From Alnus glutinosa (lineage: Eukaryota; Streptophyta; Magnoliopsida; Fagales; Betulaceae), in assembly GCF_958979055.1 (NCBI RefSeq), contig NC_084886.1, positions 1,259,001-1,323,000 on the forward strand: DNA of 64,000 nt, written 5' to 3'. The notes under the pieces were generated by a model that saw nothing but the letters and a program-made list of their open reading frames with translations, ran no database searches and was not told the DNA's origin. The number at the start of each line of letters is the position of its first letter. Position 1 is the first letter of the stretch. The position numbers were made by a program, and so were the translations under genes. Shown here one piece after another: positions 44,924-58,984 of this stretch.

Positions 44924-47084
44924 ATCCTATTTGGGCCTTCCCACATTTATTGGAAAATCTAAACAATTGGCTTTCCGGGATATTGTAGAAATGGTGACTA
45001 AATGACTTAACAATTGGAAAATTAAATTCCTCTCCCAAGCTGGAAAAGAGGTTTTTTTGAAGGTAGTGGTTCAAGCAATACCAACCTACAGCATGGGGGT
45101 GTTCCAATTACCGATCTCCTTGTGCGAGGAGATTAATAAGTTGCAGAATTTTTTGTGGTCTCATCTGTCTAATAATTCAGAAATACATTGGTTGCGTTGC
45201 GAAAAAATGGGGAGATAAAAGTCTATTGGAGGTCTTGGGTTTAGGGATTTTGTGTCTTTTAACAGGCATTACTTGCTAAACAAGGGTGGCAATTGCTATA
45301 GGACCCGTCTTCCATGGTTGGAAAGATCATGAAAGCAAAGTATTTTTCCCAATGAAGGTTTTTTGGAGGCCAAGTTGGGAAGGATCTAAACCATTATATG
45401 CTTGGAGGAGTTTATTTGACTTAAGGGATTTATTATTTCAATGATTATTATGGAGAATAGGAGATGGGAATTCAATTCGGGTTTGGGTCAATCAATGGTT
45501 GCCTATTCTGATCTCTTATTCAGTTCAATTTACCCCAAAAATCATTTATTCAAATGCTACAGTGGATGAGTTAATTGATGTAGAGATGAAAGTGTGGAAA
45601 TCATATCTTATTAAGGAGGTTTTTGAGGAGAATGAAGCAATGGTGATTTGCCAAATCCCTTTAAGTCCAGGCTTTCCGAAGGATAAGATGGTTTGGATGG
45701 GCACAAAAAATGGTGAGTTTACTGCTAGAAGTGCTTATCATTTGTGCAAAGAAATACAAGATAAAGAAAGGGGCCAATGCTCAAGTGGGGTGAAGGGGGA
45801 GGAAATTTGGAAAGCAATTTGGTTCATGGAGGTACCCAATACAGTGAAGGTTTTTTGTTGGAGAGCTTGCAATAGTATTTTACCTACCAAAACCAACCTT
45901 TTCCATAAAAGGGTGGTGGATAACATGAAGTGCCTTTGTTGTGAATTTGAAGATGAGACCATTTTACATGTGTTGTGGGAGTGTCCAGCAGCTAGGAATG
46001 TCTGGGGGGGGGGGGACAAGCTTCATGTTTTCATAAATGCTCTTGTAGTGCACCTAATTTTAAAGCTTTATTGGAACATGTTATGAACAGGTTCACTAAG
46101 GAGCAACTTGCTTTGATGGCAGTGATTTGTAGACGCATATGGATGCGGTGAAACTCGTTGATATTTGAGGGCACATTTCTACACCTAAACACCCTTATGA
46201 TTGAAGCTATTAATGCCCAATATGAATATAGAAGATGCATGTCAACTGAGTCTGGAACTGAAGAAGGCCGAACCTCTTGTTGTGATCGACAAAGTAGGTG
46301 GACCCATCCTCTGGAAGGTATTTTTAAATGCAATTGGGATGCGTTTGTTAATGTCATAAAAGGATGGGTTGGTTTGGGCATAGTGGTCAAAGGACTTTTG
46401 GAGCAAAATGTATTACGATGGAGATTGTAGCAGATTCCAATTTGCTAGAGGTAGTGGGTGTGTTATATGTGGTGCAATTTTGCAAAGAGGTTTTTTTGAT
46501 GTTTTGTTTGAAGGGGACGCCAATACAGTAGTAAAATAAATTAATTCAGCTCCTCATTTTTTATTTTATTTTATTTTATTTTATTTATCTAAAATCGGCC
46601 AATTCATTGAAAATATCCATGATGAGTTGCAAAGCTTCAGATTGGCGAAATTCTATTTTACTCATAGAGAATGTAATATGGCGGCGCACACTTTAGCAAA
46701 GGAGGCAACCTGTAATAAGGTCGAGCATATTTGGTTAAAAGACTTTCCTTTGAGTATTTTATTTATTGTAACTAGGGAACAACACTGTCCCTAGATCCTC
46801 TTTGTGTGTTCAATTGTTTTTTCTGAGTATTAATTTATGTGATATAGGAATTTTTGTTCAAAAAAAAATAAAAATAATAATAATTACAAATCCAAATACA
46901 AATCTAAATAACCAAATACAAATAAATTTTTAATATATATATAGAAAATGGTAGGCGGTTAGCGATTACTAACTGCATCCGTCTAAGCAGTTAGCGATTA
47001 TTTATAATCACATTTGAAAGCGGTTATGAGGTTAGCGGTTGCGAAGCGGTTATAACACCTCGTTTGTACAGACCTAGCCAATAG

Positions 47085-47663
47085 CTATTCTTAAAGGAAT
47101 AAACTCCTACAGTCCTACCAAATAAAGAAATGACTATTCCAATCAAATAGTCAATTCATTCGAAGGGTTTATTTCGCGATTCAATGAAGGCTTTACAAAG
47201 TGTTTTGATTAAAAAATCAAACAATAGGAATCTCTACAGAATTTTTTCCTAAATATTATAAAGTGAAACTAATTGATTCAAAATCTGATAAATTTTTTTT
47301 TTTTATTAATTTTTTTTTTTTTTTTTTTTTTAAACTGAACAAAAGGAGTGGTTAATAAATAATGACCGTTTCCGACTCAAAACCTGTACTCCATCTAATT
47401 GGATTGCGACGCGTATTCTAGTCTACGTGGTGCACCCAATCACAACGAAGGTTGAGACGATACGCCCGGGGATCCTAGCAACATTTATCTCCAACTACAA
47501 ATATAAAAGCGGAAAAATATTGAAGAAAGGGGTTTACAAACAGATTGCGAGAGAGAGAGAGAGAGAGCCGGAAGGAAAGGAAGGGAGAAGAGAAGGGATC
47601 GCCTGTAATTCTCCGTCGTTATCGTGTTCTAACTGTTTCCGGCCACCGGATCTCCCAGTAATC
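47085..47663. other. spacer between the transposon nest and RAMP4; RAMP4 promoter and leader
   Basis: T-runs (47288-47331) then the RAMP4 leader, which contains a (GA)n tract at 47549-47568 shortly before the ATG. Confidence 0.55.
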
Positions 47664-49225
47664 ATGGTAATTTCGCTCTCTTGTCTAGTAATTTGTAATT
47701 TTGTTCGTTTTTTATCCTCGGTTTCCGGTTGAATGGTTTTTAATTTTCAGTTTCTTTTATCATTGTTGTTGTTGATTTTTTTATTTTTTTTTATTTTTTA
47801 TTTTTGTGATTACACCGTTGGCATCGTAGTGTTTCTCGATCTGTCCTTGTACCTGATGATTTGTTTGCGAAATCGATCTGTCCTTGTACCTGATGATTTG
47901 TTTGCGAAATCGATCTGATCTAGCGGAATTCAGCTTGTACGGTTGTGATTAATGAAGGATCTGATCTGTAATTTTCTTCTGTGGATATCTTACGGTGTTG
48001 ATTGTCGTAATTTAGTGATTGATTCGGCGAGATCTATCATATTTAAAAACGTAGAGATATGATAAGTGGGCATCAGAATCATAACTTTGTATTTTCCCTT
48101 ATTTTTTTTGTTATCATTGTTATTATTTTCCCATTCTACACCACTCTCTGAGTACTATATTTCTCATTAAGATAAATACAGATGAATTGTGTTGTATAGC
48201 ACGGATTAGGATCATCTAGATTTTCTAGGGTTGCTCCAGAATGGAATTATCGTTTTCAATGAAGTAGTTCCGATTTTGCCACCTTAGTATCCTCCCTAAT
48301 TCGTTGCAACTCACTAAATTATATGCTGATATGGTAATATTTGAACCATTTAATTTGTAATATGGTTAGGATTTCAAGAATTCCAACTTAGAGTTACTCT
48401 TCAAAATCTATAGAATCCTGATATAGTGAAAAACCTTTGGACTGTTGAAACCCTTCTCATTTTGTACGGCTAGATATTGTTGAATAAAATTTGTTTTGAT
48501 CGTGGTATATGTGCAGACTACATCAAGGCGTCTTGCTGGTAGGAAGGTGGAGAAGTTTGAGAAGAACATTACGAAGAGAGGAGCTGTGCCCGAAACAACC
48601 GCTAAAAAGGGCAAGGACTATCCCGTTGGTCCTGTTCTGCTTGGGTTCTTCGTTTTTGTTGTCATTGGCTCATGTAAGACTCTCCTTCCTTGGTGGCCTT
48701 TTTATCAATATATTATATCTCTGTTTTGTTGATATTCAAGGTTGTGCTTTGGGAAATTTGATAATTGAATTGTTCAATGCTGTCAAAGAGAGATTGGTAA
48801 TTATTGATAATACACTTGCTTAATATCGGTAGTACATAATAACTTGTTTTTTCCTCGGAACTGTAAGGCCCATTGCCTTAGACTAAGCATGTATTGTAAT
48901 CATGGATTCTTCCATCTAAAGCTAGCATGATAGTTAGTTATGATACATGAAAGAAACTCTAGGACAAAATCGCCCATTTGCTATAATCTTACCAAGTGAT
49001 TGAGAAGGCAGAAGAGTTTGAAACCCCCCATCTTTTAGCTTGGATCCTAGTTATTAAAACTCTACTGCGCTCTCTCACTTTTAGGGCTTTCTTATTCGAT
49101 ATATATTTTCTCCACATTTTAGTGGTTCTCCTTTCAAAGTTTGCTGATGAACATACATCTATTTCGTGGTTGCAACAGCTCTCTTTCAGATAATCAGAAC
49201 AGCAACAAGCGGTGGCATGGCCTAA
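47664..49225 (+). CDS. RAMP4: RAMP4/SERP1, ribosome-associated ER membrane protein, three exons
   Basis: Coding exons are 47664-47666 (only the ATG), 48517-48673 and 49179-49225, giving 68 residues, the family's standard length. The protein is tail-anchored, sits at the ER translocon beside Sec61, and stabilises membrane proteins under stress. The N-terminus MTTSRRLAGRKVEKFEKNIT is basic and cytosolic; one span near the end (YPVGPVLLGFFVFVVIGSSL) is followed by the conserved tail QIIRTATSGGMA. Splice sites: ATG|GTAATT, GTGCAG|ACT, CAT|GTAAGA, GCAACAG|CTC. It converges on the LCR-type gene at 50401. Confidence 0.95.
47837..47910 (+). repeat. perfect 37-bp tandem duplication in RAMP4 intron 1
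   Basis: Two identical units beginning CGATCTGTCCTTGTACCTG, at 47837-47873 and 47874-47910. Confidence 0.92.
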
Positions 49226-50400
49226 ACATACCAGAACTTTGAGAGATGGCAGCAGATGGACTTATGTCTTTCGACTCTTTTTGTTAGCTGTCTAGGAAAC
49301 TGATGAATACATTTACTAGTAATCGTTCGTGTTGTGAAGAATTCAATTAACTTTTAATAAAAGAGACGTCTTCCTTTGCTGCTTGTGATAAATTATCTTA
49401 TTTGTTTAGATGGTGTATTATGTTATATGTACGCAAGTGACCTGCGCATTGTATGGGCTAGGCTGATAGCACGTGGTGGATTGGGATTTGAAGATGCGTT
49501 TGAGGTTTGATAGTGAGAGAAAGAGAGATTTCGTTTCATGAAAAAGGCTTTTCCCCCTAACAGGGAAGAAGTAGCAAAACCTTTCGGAAATAAATCAGTA
49601 ACTTTTGTACAGTGTTAACGATAAGTCACCTGAAGGCCAGGATATACATGGTATTGAGAGAGTTGGGAGGATGTAACAATAAGATGATTCCAGTGCTCTG
49701 AGCTCTCAGTTCGGCTGCATTATGAAATCAGAGATTGTAACAATGAGGTTTAGATTACTGGGAAACTTAATGTTTGGGTGCCAGTCAATCTCAGTGAGAG
49801 TGAATTCTGATTAATGCTGCAAAATTTTTCTAAAAAGAAGTGAGAAATATAGAACTGCGGAAAGTCGGAGGGTTTTTAATCCTATTTACAAAATAGGAAA
49901 AATTCACCTCAACTAAGCCAAAGAATTGTACAGGGCCTGGATTTCCGTGATCATTCTCACTCTCCTAGAGAGTAACATATAATACCGAAACCTCTATTGT
50001 ATTTTCTTTTCTCGAGTCAGCCGCAACAACCAAACAAAGATTAGTTCTCATAGATTTCTCTTCACAGACAATTTCCACCAAAAATAGATGATGAGTTTAT
50101 CAAACTAAACAGGGGGGGTATATAGCCCTCATATCCAGCTGACTCAGAAATAGGCATTCTGAACTTTGTTTTCTGAAACCAAAGTTATTTGTCCAAGTTT
50201 GTACATGAAAAAGGAGAAGCTGATCATCATGGAACCCATAGTTTCATTTGCATAACTTAAAAAACAACGAAAATTTGGCTGAGAAATTTGCAGCACAAGC
50301 TTGCAGCCAACCATGCATTCATCCAGTAGGGAAATGGAAAATCTCATCCCATCCCTGACGGCTGACACGCTGATGCTGCCAGAAACAAAGAACAGCTGAA
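49226..50400. other. 3' flanks of convergent RAMP4 and LCR genes
   Basis: Untranslated ends of both genes; no separate gene seen. Confidence 0.6.
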
Positions 50401-53400
50401 TCAAGCAATATCAGTCAGGCATGGGTGAAATGCAGTGCCGCACGCAATCCACTGTCGCTTCCTCCCCCGTGGCACCACACAACCAGGAACCTTAAGCCAT
50501 TCCCTGCTCGATACATTATAAGTAACCAATCTGTTCATTTGTCTTGATCTCAAGGACAGCATGAGCAAGCCTTTGTTACCCAAGCAAGTCATCCTAACGT
50601 GCTTTCCATAAAACTCCAAGCACCATATGTTTGGCATTCTGTCAACCTCCTTCCACAAGAGCGTCATCTTCTGCAGCTCCCATATGCAAACGCACGTGGC
50701 CGCATTCTTTGATAGCAACCCCACAAGCATGATCCGGCCCCCACACTCTGCGAGTGTGGGGTCGGTCAGATGTAGTGGGGCTGGGACTATGTACTGCTTC
50801 CAAACCCCTGTAACCATATCATAGGAAACAATCCCTTCAGGATCTGAACGCATGAAGTAGAGTGTGCCATCAATGGCAACAGCCTGTGACCGAAAGTTCA
50901 GGGACAGTGGCAGCTTAATAATTGAGGGCATGTTTCCTGGACGGGTCCAAGAGTTCTTCACCGAGTCATAAACTTCAAACTCCCCATCACACCCCACCCA
51001 CAGGATCTTGTAGCCCCCACAGGTTGAATTCCCATTCAGCATCATCCCCACTGCAACACGAGACCAGACCTTAACCGACCTAGCTGGCAACTCTTTAAAA
51101 GATTGAGTCAGAGGGTTGCATATGTAGAAGTTCCTATGACCAATATCGAGAAAACATACTAGGCCCCCAGCTGAAGCTACTGGCAAAACGATCATTTTAC
51201 TGGGCAGAGAAGAAATGGTGGGGTGGTGCCATTTCTTCAAGGAAGGGTCATACATAGCTCCAGAATTCACGTTTTCATGGGTAATGGTGTAAAACCAGGG
51301 ATTGCCTTGTGGGACTTGGGCACAATGCTGAGAGAAACTTTGAGAGTTCAGCAAGGAATTCCATTTCCGGCAAACCGAGCGAAAGCGGAAAAATGTAGCA
51401 ATGGGAAGCCTTGCAATAACAGCTTCAAAAAGGTCTTCTGGAAAATCTTTCCAAATTTGCTGTTCCATAGCCTCAGATGTATTGGTAGTCCCAGACGATT
51501 TACCCCGGGTCCGCTCCTTTCGAGATTTCTTAGCAGGTGGGGGCTTGTAAGGTTCCAACATCTTGAAACTTCCGGATTTTCCAGCTGCCATTATAAGACT
51601 GTAGTAATCATCTGTAGAACCATCATCAACATTGAGAAAGCACCACCTGTATGAAAGGTAATCAAAGTTATCAATATAGTTTCAATTCGAGGAACTTCGC
51701 TTCGCCCGTTCCAAAAGCATATGCCCAAAATGACTTCACGGAAAATTTGTAAGAAAAAACATTAGACTCGTAAAGGCCAATTAATAGTTTAGATATGAAC
51801 GCTGGAAAATACATAACAAGTTAACGGCCATTTGGTTTAAACATGTCAAAATAAATCAAAGACTGCTATTTGTTTAGGAAACATTTGCAATAACATTCCA
51901 GGGAGATGCATGTCAAAACTAAAACTCAAAAGTCAAACGAGAATTGAGGAGTATTAACGTCTGCATAATCTGAGGAATAAGGGTTTCAAAGATTATACCT
52001 CAAGGAGACTGAAATTGAACACCAAACCATAGCACCCAAGCTATGATTCTTCAGTTTTCCTTATCAATATAGATATCTTTACTCATTTATCAAAAAATAA
52101 AAAAATTATAAACAATATATATATCATTGCTCAAGAGGAAGGAGAACAACTCCATGAATGGAATATATACCCACTGCAAAACTGTCATTTGTATAAAATG
52201 TAAAATAAGTAGTTTAGAGAACACTACATTTAGTATCTCAGGAATCACCACATTGATTACAACATGTAATTAAAACCAAAATTGGAATATATCTGGAAGG
52301 ACATCCACAATTATTCATTGACATGTATAAAAACTATGTTGCAGGTCACGAAATAACAATTCTCCTGTCACTAGGGGTCTAAGATTCAAACAGTGAAATG
52401 AATACACCATCTTGAACCTTTTACATGCAACTGTTTTACATACTTCAGGGACAGAGAACAGGATGTTTCCTTTGATTGGGCGGGAAGGGAGGGAAGCAGG
52501 GTGGTGGAATTCCTTTTCCCTTTTTGGGCCAAACATTTTGTTTTCCCCCAATTTGGGAGGAATTGGAAGGATTAAGAGCATGATTCAATGTTAAATTGGG
52601 ATGGGACCCACAAAACATTTTCCTCTCTCTCCAATTCGTTCAAACCAACCAACCACTCTCCCTTTCCTTTCCCCAGCCCAGTATCAGAGCATAGTTGCAA
52701 AATCACTATAATTTTAATTTCAAATATTTAATTATAAAGGAGCCTCAAACTGTATCTGAAACAAATTTAATCACGTAATTCATAATCCAAAGTAGGATGA
52801 AGGATGCACTGGTTGGTTACTTGTAAGGTTTGCATTGAAACAATTTCAAATCATAATTACAGCGCCAAGAGGCTACAAGACTTCATGACGTTAAAAGTAA
52901 TTATGGTCTGAAACTACTCCACCACAACTTGCTCAAGCTTAATACTTGTCATGCTGCACATTATAAAATCCAAAATTAATAATAGATATCTGTAACGAGA
53001 TATCTTGTAATACTGTTAGTAAAGATAGTTTGTCATATCCCTAATGTGTTAATGAGTAATTGGCTCCATAGGCGTGCTAGTCTCCATGTTGGAGAACTAC
53101 CACCCGCCTCAGATCTAAATATCTCTGCTGCAAGAGGCACCTTTTAAAAAGAACAGACACGAAGCAGGCAAACTTAGACTTAACTTTGACATTGATATAT
53201 AACCCATGATCATGTCATCCACTCTGAAATGCAAGCAACACTCGTCTCTTGTACTCAAGCCTTAAAATTTAATTTTGATATAAACTTAAACCCACTTCAA
53301 GAACCGCAATGTTTATACAAAGATGAAACCAAAAGATCAGGTACAGGGATACAAGCCAACAACTTCACCGCAACATTGGCATAACCAACATGCATAGGAT

Positions 53401-54290
53401 TTTACATTTCTCATCCTTCCATACTAACTGTCTTCTTTACTACACCCAAATATGATCCACCTTATAAATTCATCATTCACCATAGTGCAATGAATTGAAT
53501 ATCATAAAGCCGTAAACCCAACCAAATTAAACAATTTAAGGTAGTCTCAGACATCTTTGTTCAGCTTTGTACTTAAATTTATTGAATGATATCAATTCTA
53601 GAACAATTATTTTCTGAATAACAAGAAAGAAGTGGTGACTGGGCACAGCTAAAATTGTCTCTATCATCAATTTGATACAGGAAAGAGGGGTTTAAACGAA
53701 ATTAGCAACGACCACACATAGGAATTCAAAGCACATTTCAAGTACCAGTTACTAAGGAAGCCCCCCCAATAACCAGCTACAACACAAGAGCACACAGAGA
53801 AATTATTCATCAATTTTATCGTTCCTATGAACAATTTGACCCCAAGTCCTCAAACCGAAATGAAAAGGTCACATTACGAAAAAGGAACCGCGACAAAACA
53901 ACCCAACTCACCCAACTCACCAAGAACACACATAATAAACAACGAGAACAAACCACAGAAATGAAGGCAACCAGAATACCTAAAGCGGAACAAAAAGAAG
54001 ACACAAATCCGTTTCGAGAACATTAAAGAAAACAACATATATATACGTATATCGTCTGCCCACAGTACAGATTTTCAAAAACCCAACAAAGATCTAAATT
54101 GAGAGAGAGGGGCCGACCTTTGGGGTTGGTGAGAGTGTAGGTCGGAGAGAGGCAGTGGATGATGAAGAGGTTGAAGAAAATGGGGAGGGGGATCAGGAGG
54201 ATAAGGAAGAAGAGGAGGGTGAGAGCCGTAGACTTCCAGGAGCTCCTGAAGCTGACCGATGAGCTGCCTCAGCATGGCCAGCCCTTCCAT
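50401..54290 (-). CDS. LCR: F-box protein of the LCR / F-box only protein 6 type, two exons
   Basis: Exon 1 is 54290-54118 and exon 2 is 51646-50401. They join through Arg58 (CAAAG|GTCGGC donor, CATACAG|GTGG acceptor) to 472 residues, close to Arabidopsis LCR (At1g27340). It is expected to be the substrate-binding subunit of an SCF ubiquitin ligase and to act in leaf and meristem development under miR394 control. The start MEGLAMLRQLIGQLQELLE, the junction QRWCFLNVDD, the basic EPYKPPPAKKSRKERTRGK, the F-box at about 125-165 (FPEDLFEAVIARLPIATFF) and kelch/galactose-oxidase-like repeats are all present. The C-terminus is PRGRKRQWIACGTAFHPCL. The 2.5-kb intron has no other gene. A shorter reading from Met77 is possible but would drop the conserved N-terminus. 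Confidence 0.93.
50631..50650 (-). promoter_or_regulatory. miR394 target site in the LCR coding sequence
   Basis: The + strand reads TTGGCATTCTGTCAACCTCC. miR394 as I remember it is UUGGCAUUCUGUCCACCUCC, so the transcript pairs at 19 of 20 positions, with the single mismatch at miRNA position 14, outside seed and cleavage site. It encodes the conserved VDRMPN segment. This is the site described for LCR genes. Confidence 0.88.
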
Positions 54291-54311
54291 GCCCCAGACA
54301 GGCCACCCCGA

Positions 54312-54424
54312 TTCTCTCTCTCTCTCTCCCTCACACACACTCTCGCTGAAAGAAACCAAAACTAAAAAAGAAACGAATGCCAAGCCAAGCTCCTCCCTCT
54401 TCTCGCTCTCTCTCTCTCTCTCTG
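54312..54424 (-). promoter_or_regulatory. (CT)n-rich leader/promoter of the LCR-type gene
   Basis: Two CT tracts, 54312-54330 and 54405-54423, lie 22-135 bp before the ATG (GA-rich on the mRNA strand). Such tracts are common in plant core promoters and leaders. The exact start of transcription is not known. Confidence 0.45.
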
Positions 54425-54483
54425 GGGGTCACCCACTCTTCTTTTTCCACGTCGGAAGGCCCAGTCGATAAGTTGTATTATAC

Positions 54484-57402
<2,919 letters not shown>

Positions 57403-57504
57403 TGTGAGAATGTCATCCTAGCATAGACCCCACTGACCAAGAAAAATAGGTGTGAGAATGTCATCCTATCCCTAGCATAGATCTCATTGACTAAGAAATA
57501 TAGG
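57403..57504. repeat. direct duplication, unit about 48-54 bp
   Basis: TGTGAGAATGTCATCCTA begins at 57403 and again at 57451. Both copies continue with CTAGCATAGA, then A/GACCAAGAAA-like sequence, and end ATAGG. The second copy has a 5-base insertion. Confidence 0.8.
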
Positions 57505-57540
57505 CACTAGAGAGATTTTGTAAGCCAAATGAGCAACTTA

Positions 57541-57879
57541 GAGTAATAGCAAGGACTTCCCTAAATGTATGAATTTTTTTTAAAAAAACTTATTGCAACA
57601 GATTTTCTGGGTGTTCACTAAACTAAGGGAAATGGTTAACACTTTTGCTTCCCTTAATATTATCTTTTCTCTCTATTTGACTAACATTTTTTTTTTCTTT
57701 TTTTCAAACTATCACGTTTTGAAATCATTCTCTTCTCTCTCTATTATAGAATAAAATGGTATAAGAAAATGATAATTAAGGAAAGTTATTGGGGAGTTTA
57801 TTTGAATATGGAAGCAAAAAGTAGTTTGGTTCTATAAATTTAAGAAAAATCTAAGAGAAGCAGCCGCTAACTAATGCTC
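57541..57879. mobile_element. Harbinger/Tourist-type MITE, 339 bp
   Basis: Left end GAGTAATAGCAAGGACTTCC; right end read inward GAGCATTAGTTAGCGGCTGC. Flanks are TTA (57538-57540) and TTG (57880-57882), one base changed. Same family as 4453-4837. It abuts the next MITE. Confidence 0.7.
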
Positions 57880-57882
57880 TTG

Positions 57883-58272
57883 GAGCACTCACAATGGACT
57901 CTTCATATTTAGTTTTTCTCTACATTTTTAATAAAAACCACAAAACTGTCCAAATCACACTTATCAGATTTTTAACTTAACATTTTTCAGATTTTCTCTT
58001 TAAATCTGAAGAGCCAAAAAGACAATGTTATAATTTTTTTAATAATACTTTTTACAAACCGTGCCAATGTTCTCCATTTTTCTAATAAATAAAAGCTGCT
58101 CCATGTGACAATGCTATTATGAATGATTAAAAAAAAAAAAAGTATTTAAAGTAGAGAAACATTTAGAGAGTTTGTTGTTTGATGGTTTTAAAAAAGTGAC
58201 AAACTAAAATCTTAAAAGTAAATTTTGAGAGTTAAATTTAAAATAATTATGAAGAGGCCATTGTGAACGCTC
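57883..58272. mobile_element. second Harbinger-type MITE, 390 bp, adjoining the first
   Basis: Left end GAGCACTCACAATGGACTCT; right end read inward GAGCGTTCACAATGGCCTCT. Flanks are TTG (57880-57882) and TTT (58273-58275). A different family from its neighbour, although it also begins GAGC. The two share the TTG triplet. Confidence 0.72.
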
Positions 58273-58599
58273 TTTTGTACTTAATTAATGTTTAATGTAA
58301 CCCGAATATAATTCCATTTGCAAAGTCATCGTGTTTGATCATTAGCACAAATAGATTATATTTTATTAGTCCAAAAGCTGATAGAATCACACAGTAACTA
58401 AAGAAGTAAACTAGAGAACTCGAGTGTTATTGCATTTTTATGATTAATTTTTGCAGCTTTAGGATTACCCAAAGTAATTAAGAACAATGAATCAAAATCA
58501 TTGATCAGAGTTTCCCATTGATATTTATAAGCATACACAGTTCATCAAACTTACAGTAAATGATTGGTAGGTAACTTTCAATTAACACTACAACTATAT

Positions 58600-58983
58600 A
58601 TATGTCAATTACGTACGTCAATCATGAGATCGTCATTGACTAGATCGATATATACAAGACTCTGGACGTGGATGCTTTCATATATGTCAACCCCAAACAA
58701 CCTGATACGTTTCTCGGACACTGTTTTCAGAATCCTCGCCGCTTTGTTTGGAGGACTATGAGCTTTATACTGGAGCGCCGACGAGTCAATAACTGTCAAC
58801 AACGCAGCCAATGGGTTCAGAACGGCATCCGACGATATATTCCAACGTTTTGTTTTGTTCATCACTTTCAGCGTCAGAATAATACTGCTCCGGTTTCGAA
58901 ATCTCCTCTGGGTTGCTTGGTGGAGAACCGGTAGTCAACTCGACTACGTACATTTTAAATTTATAACTTGAACTAATTCGCAA
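58600..58983 (-). pseudogene. broken coding fragment with an RLFGV motif
   Basis: Two overlapping minus-strand frames appear to be one protein with a frameshift: the first part reads ELTTGSPPSNPEEISKPEQ, the second HSPPNKAARILKTVSEKRIR then LFGVDIYE. RLFGV is the core of the repression motif in several B3 and heat-shock factor transcription regulators. No B3 or HSF domain is visible. It resembles the 60696-61064 product only in short blocks (PNKAA). It is separated from that gene by a 1.7-kb repeat-like block. Confidence 0.4.
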
Positions 58984-58984
58984 T

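Larger units (their letters stand above)
42583..46886 (+). mobile_element. L1-type LINE, 5'-truncated and decayed, split by Cassandra
   Basis: Host pieces are 42583-43577 and 44929-46886. The reverse transcriptase reads in pieces: LKAPGPDGYSACFHQHNW, HITLIPKVDFPKCVMDFRPI, IDISKAYDRIEWDF, GIRHGDPISPYLF and FADDSLLFCKAN. After the interruption come YLGLPTFIGKSKQLAFRDIV and FLKVVVQAIPTYSMGVF, then a zf-RVT domain (45700-46000, FTARSAYHLC, ILHVLWECPAARNVW) and an RNase H-like end (HRECNMAAHTLAKEA, 46665-46710). An A-rich tail follows near 46858. ORF1, the endonuclease and the start of RT are missing, and several stops and shifts break the frame. A likely 12-bp target duplication is CAAATTCAAATA (42571) and CAAATCCAAATA (46887). 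Confidence 0.85.
42309..47076. mobile_element. hAT-type non-autonomous element, split by nested insertions
   Basis: Left end TAGGTGTATACAGGCGGTTA; right end, read inward, TAGGTCTGTACAAACGAGGT. It is flanked by the same 8-mer GCCAATAG at 42301-42308 and 47077-47084, the duplication length of hAT transposons. Both arms carry GCGGTTA/TAACCGC subterminal repeats, as hAT elements do. The arms total under 500 bp (42309-42570 and 46899-47076), so the original was MITE-sized; the remainder is a LINE and what later landed in it. Confidence 0.85.

Noticed and set aside
54075..54383. 102-codon minus-strand frame as a separate small protein
   Set aside because: Its middle part is exon 1 of the LCR-type gene; it continues in phase across the 54118 donor into exon 2.
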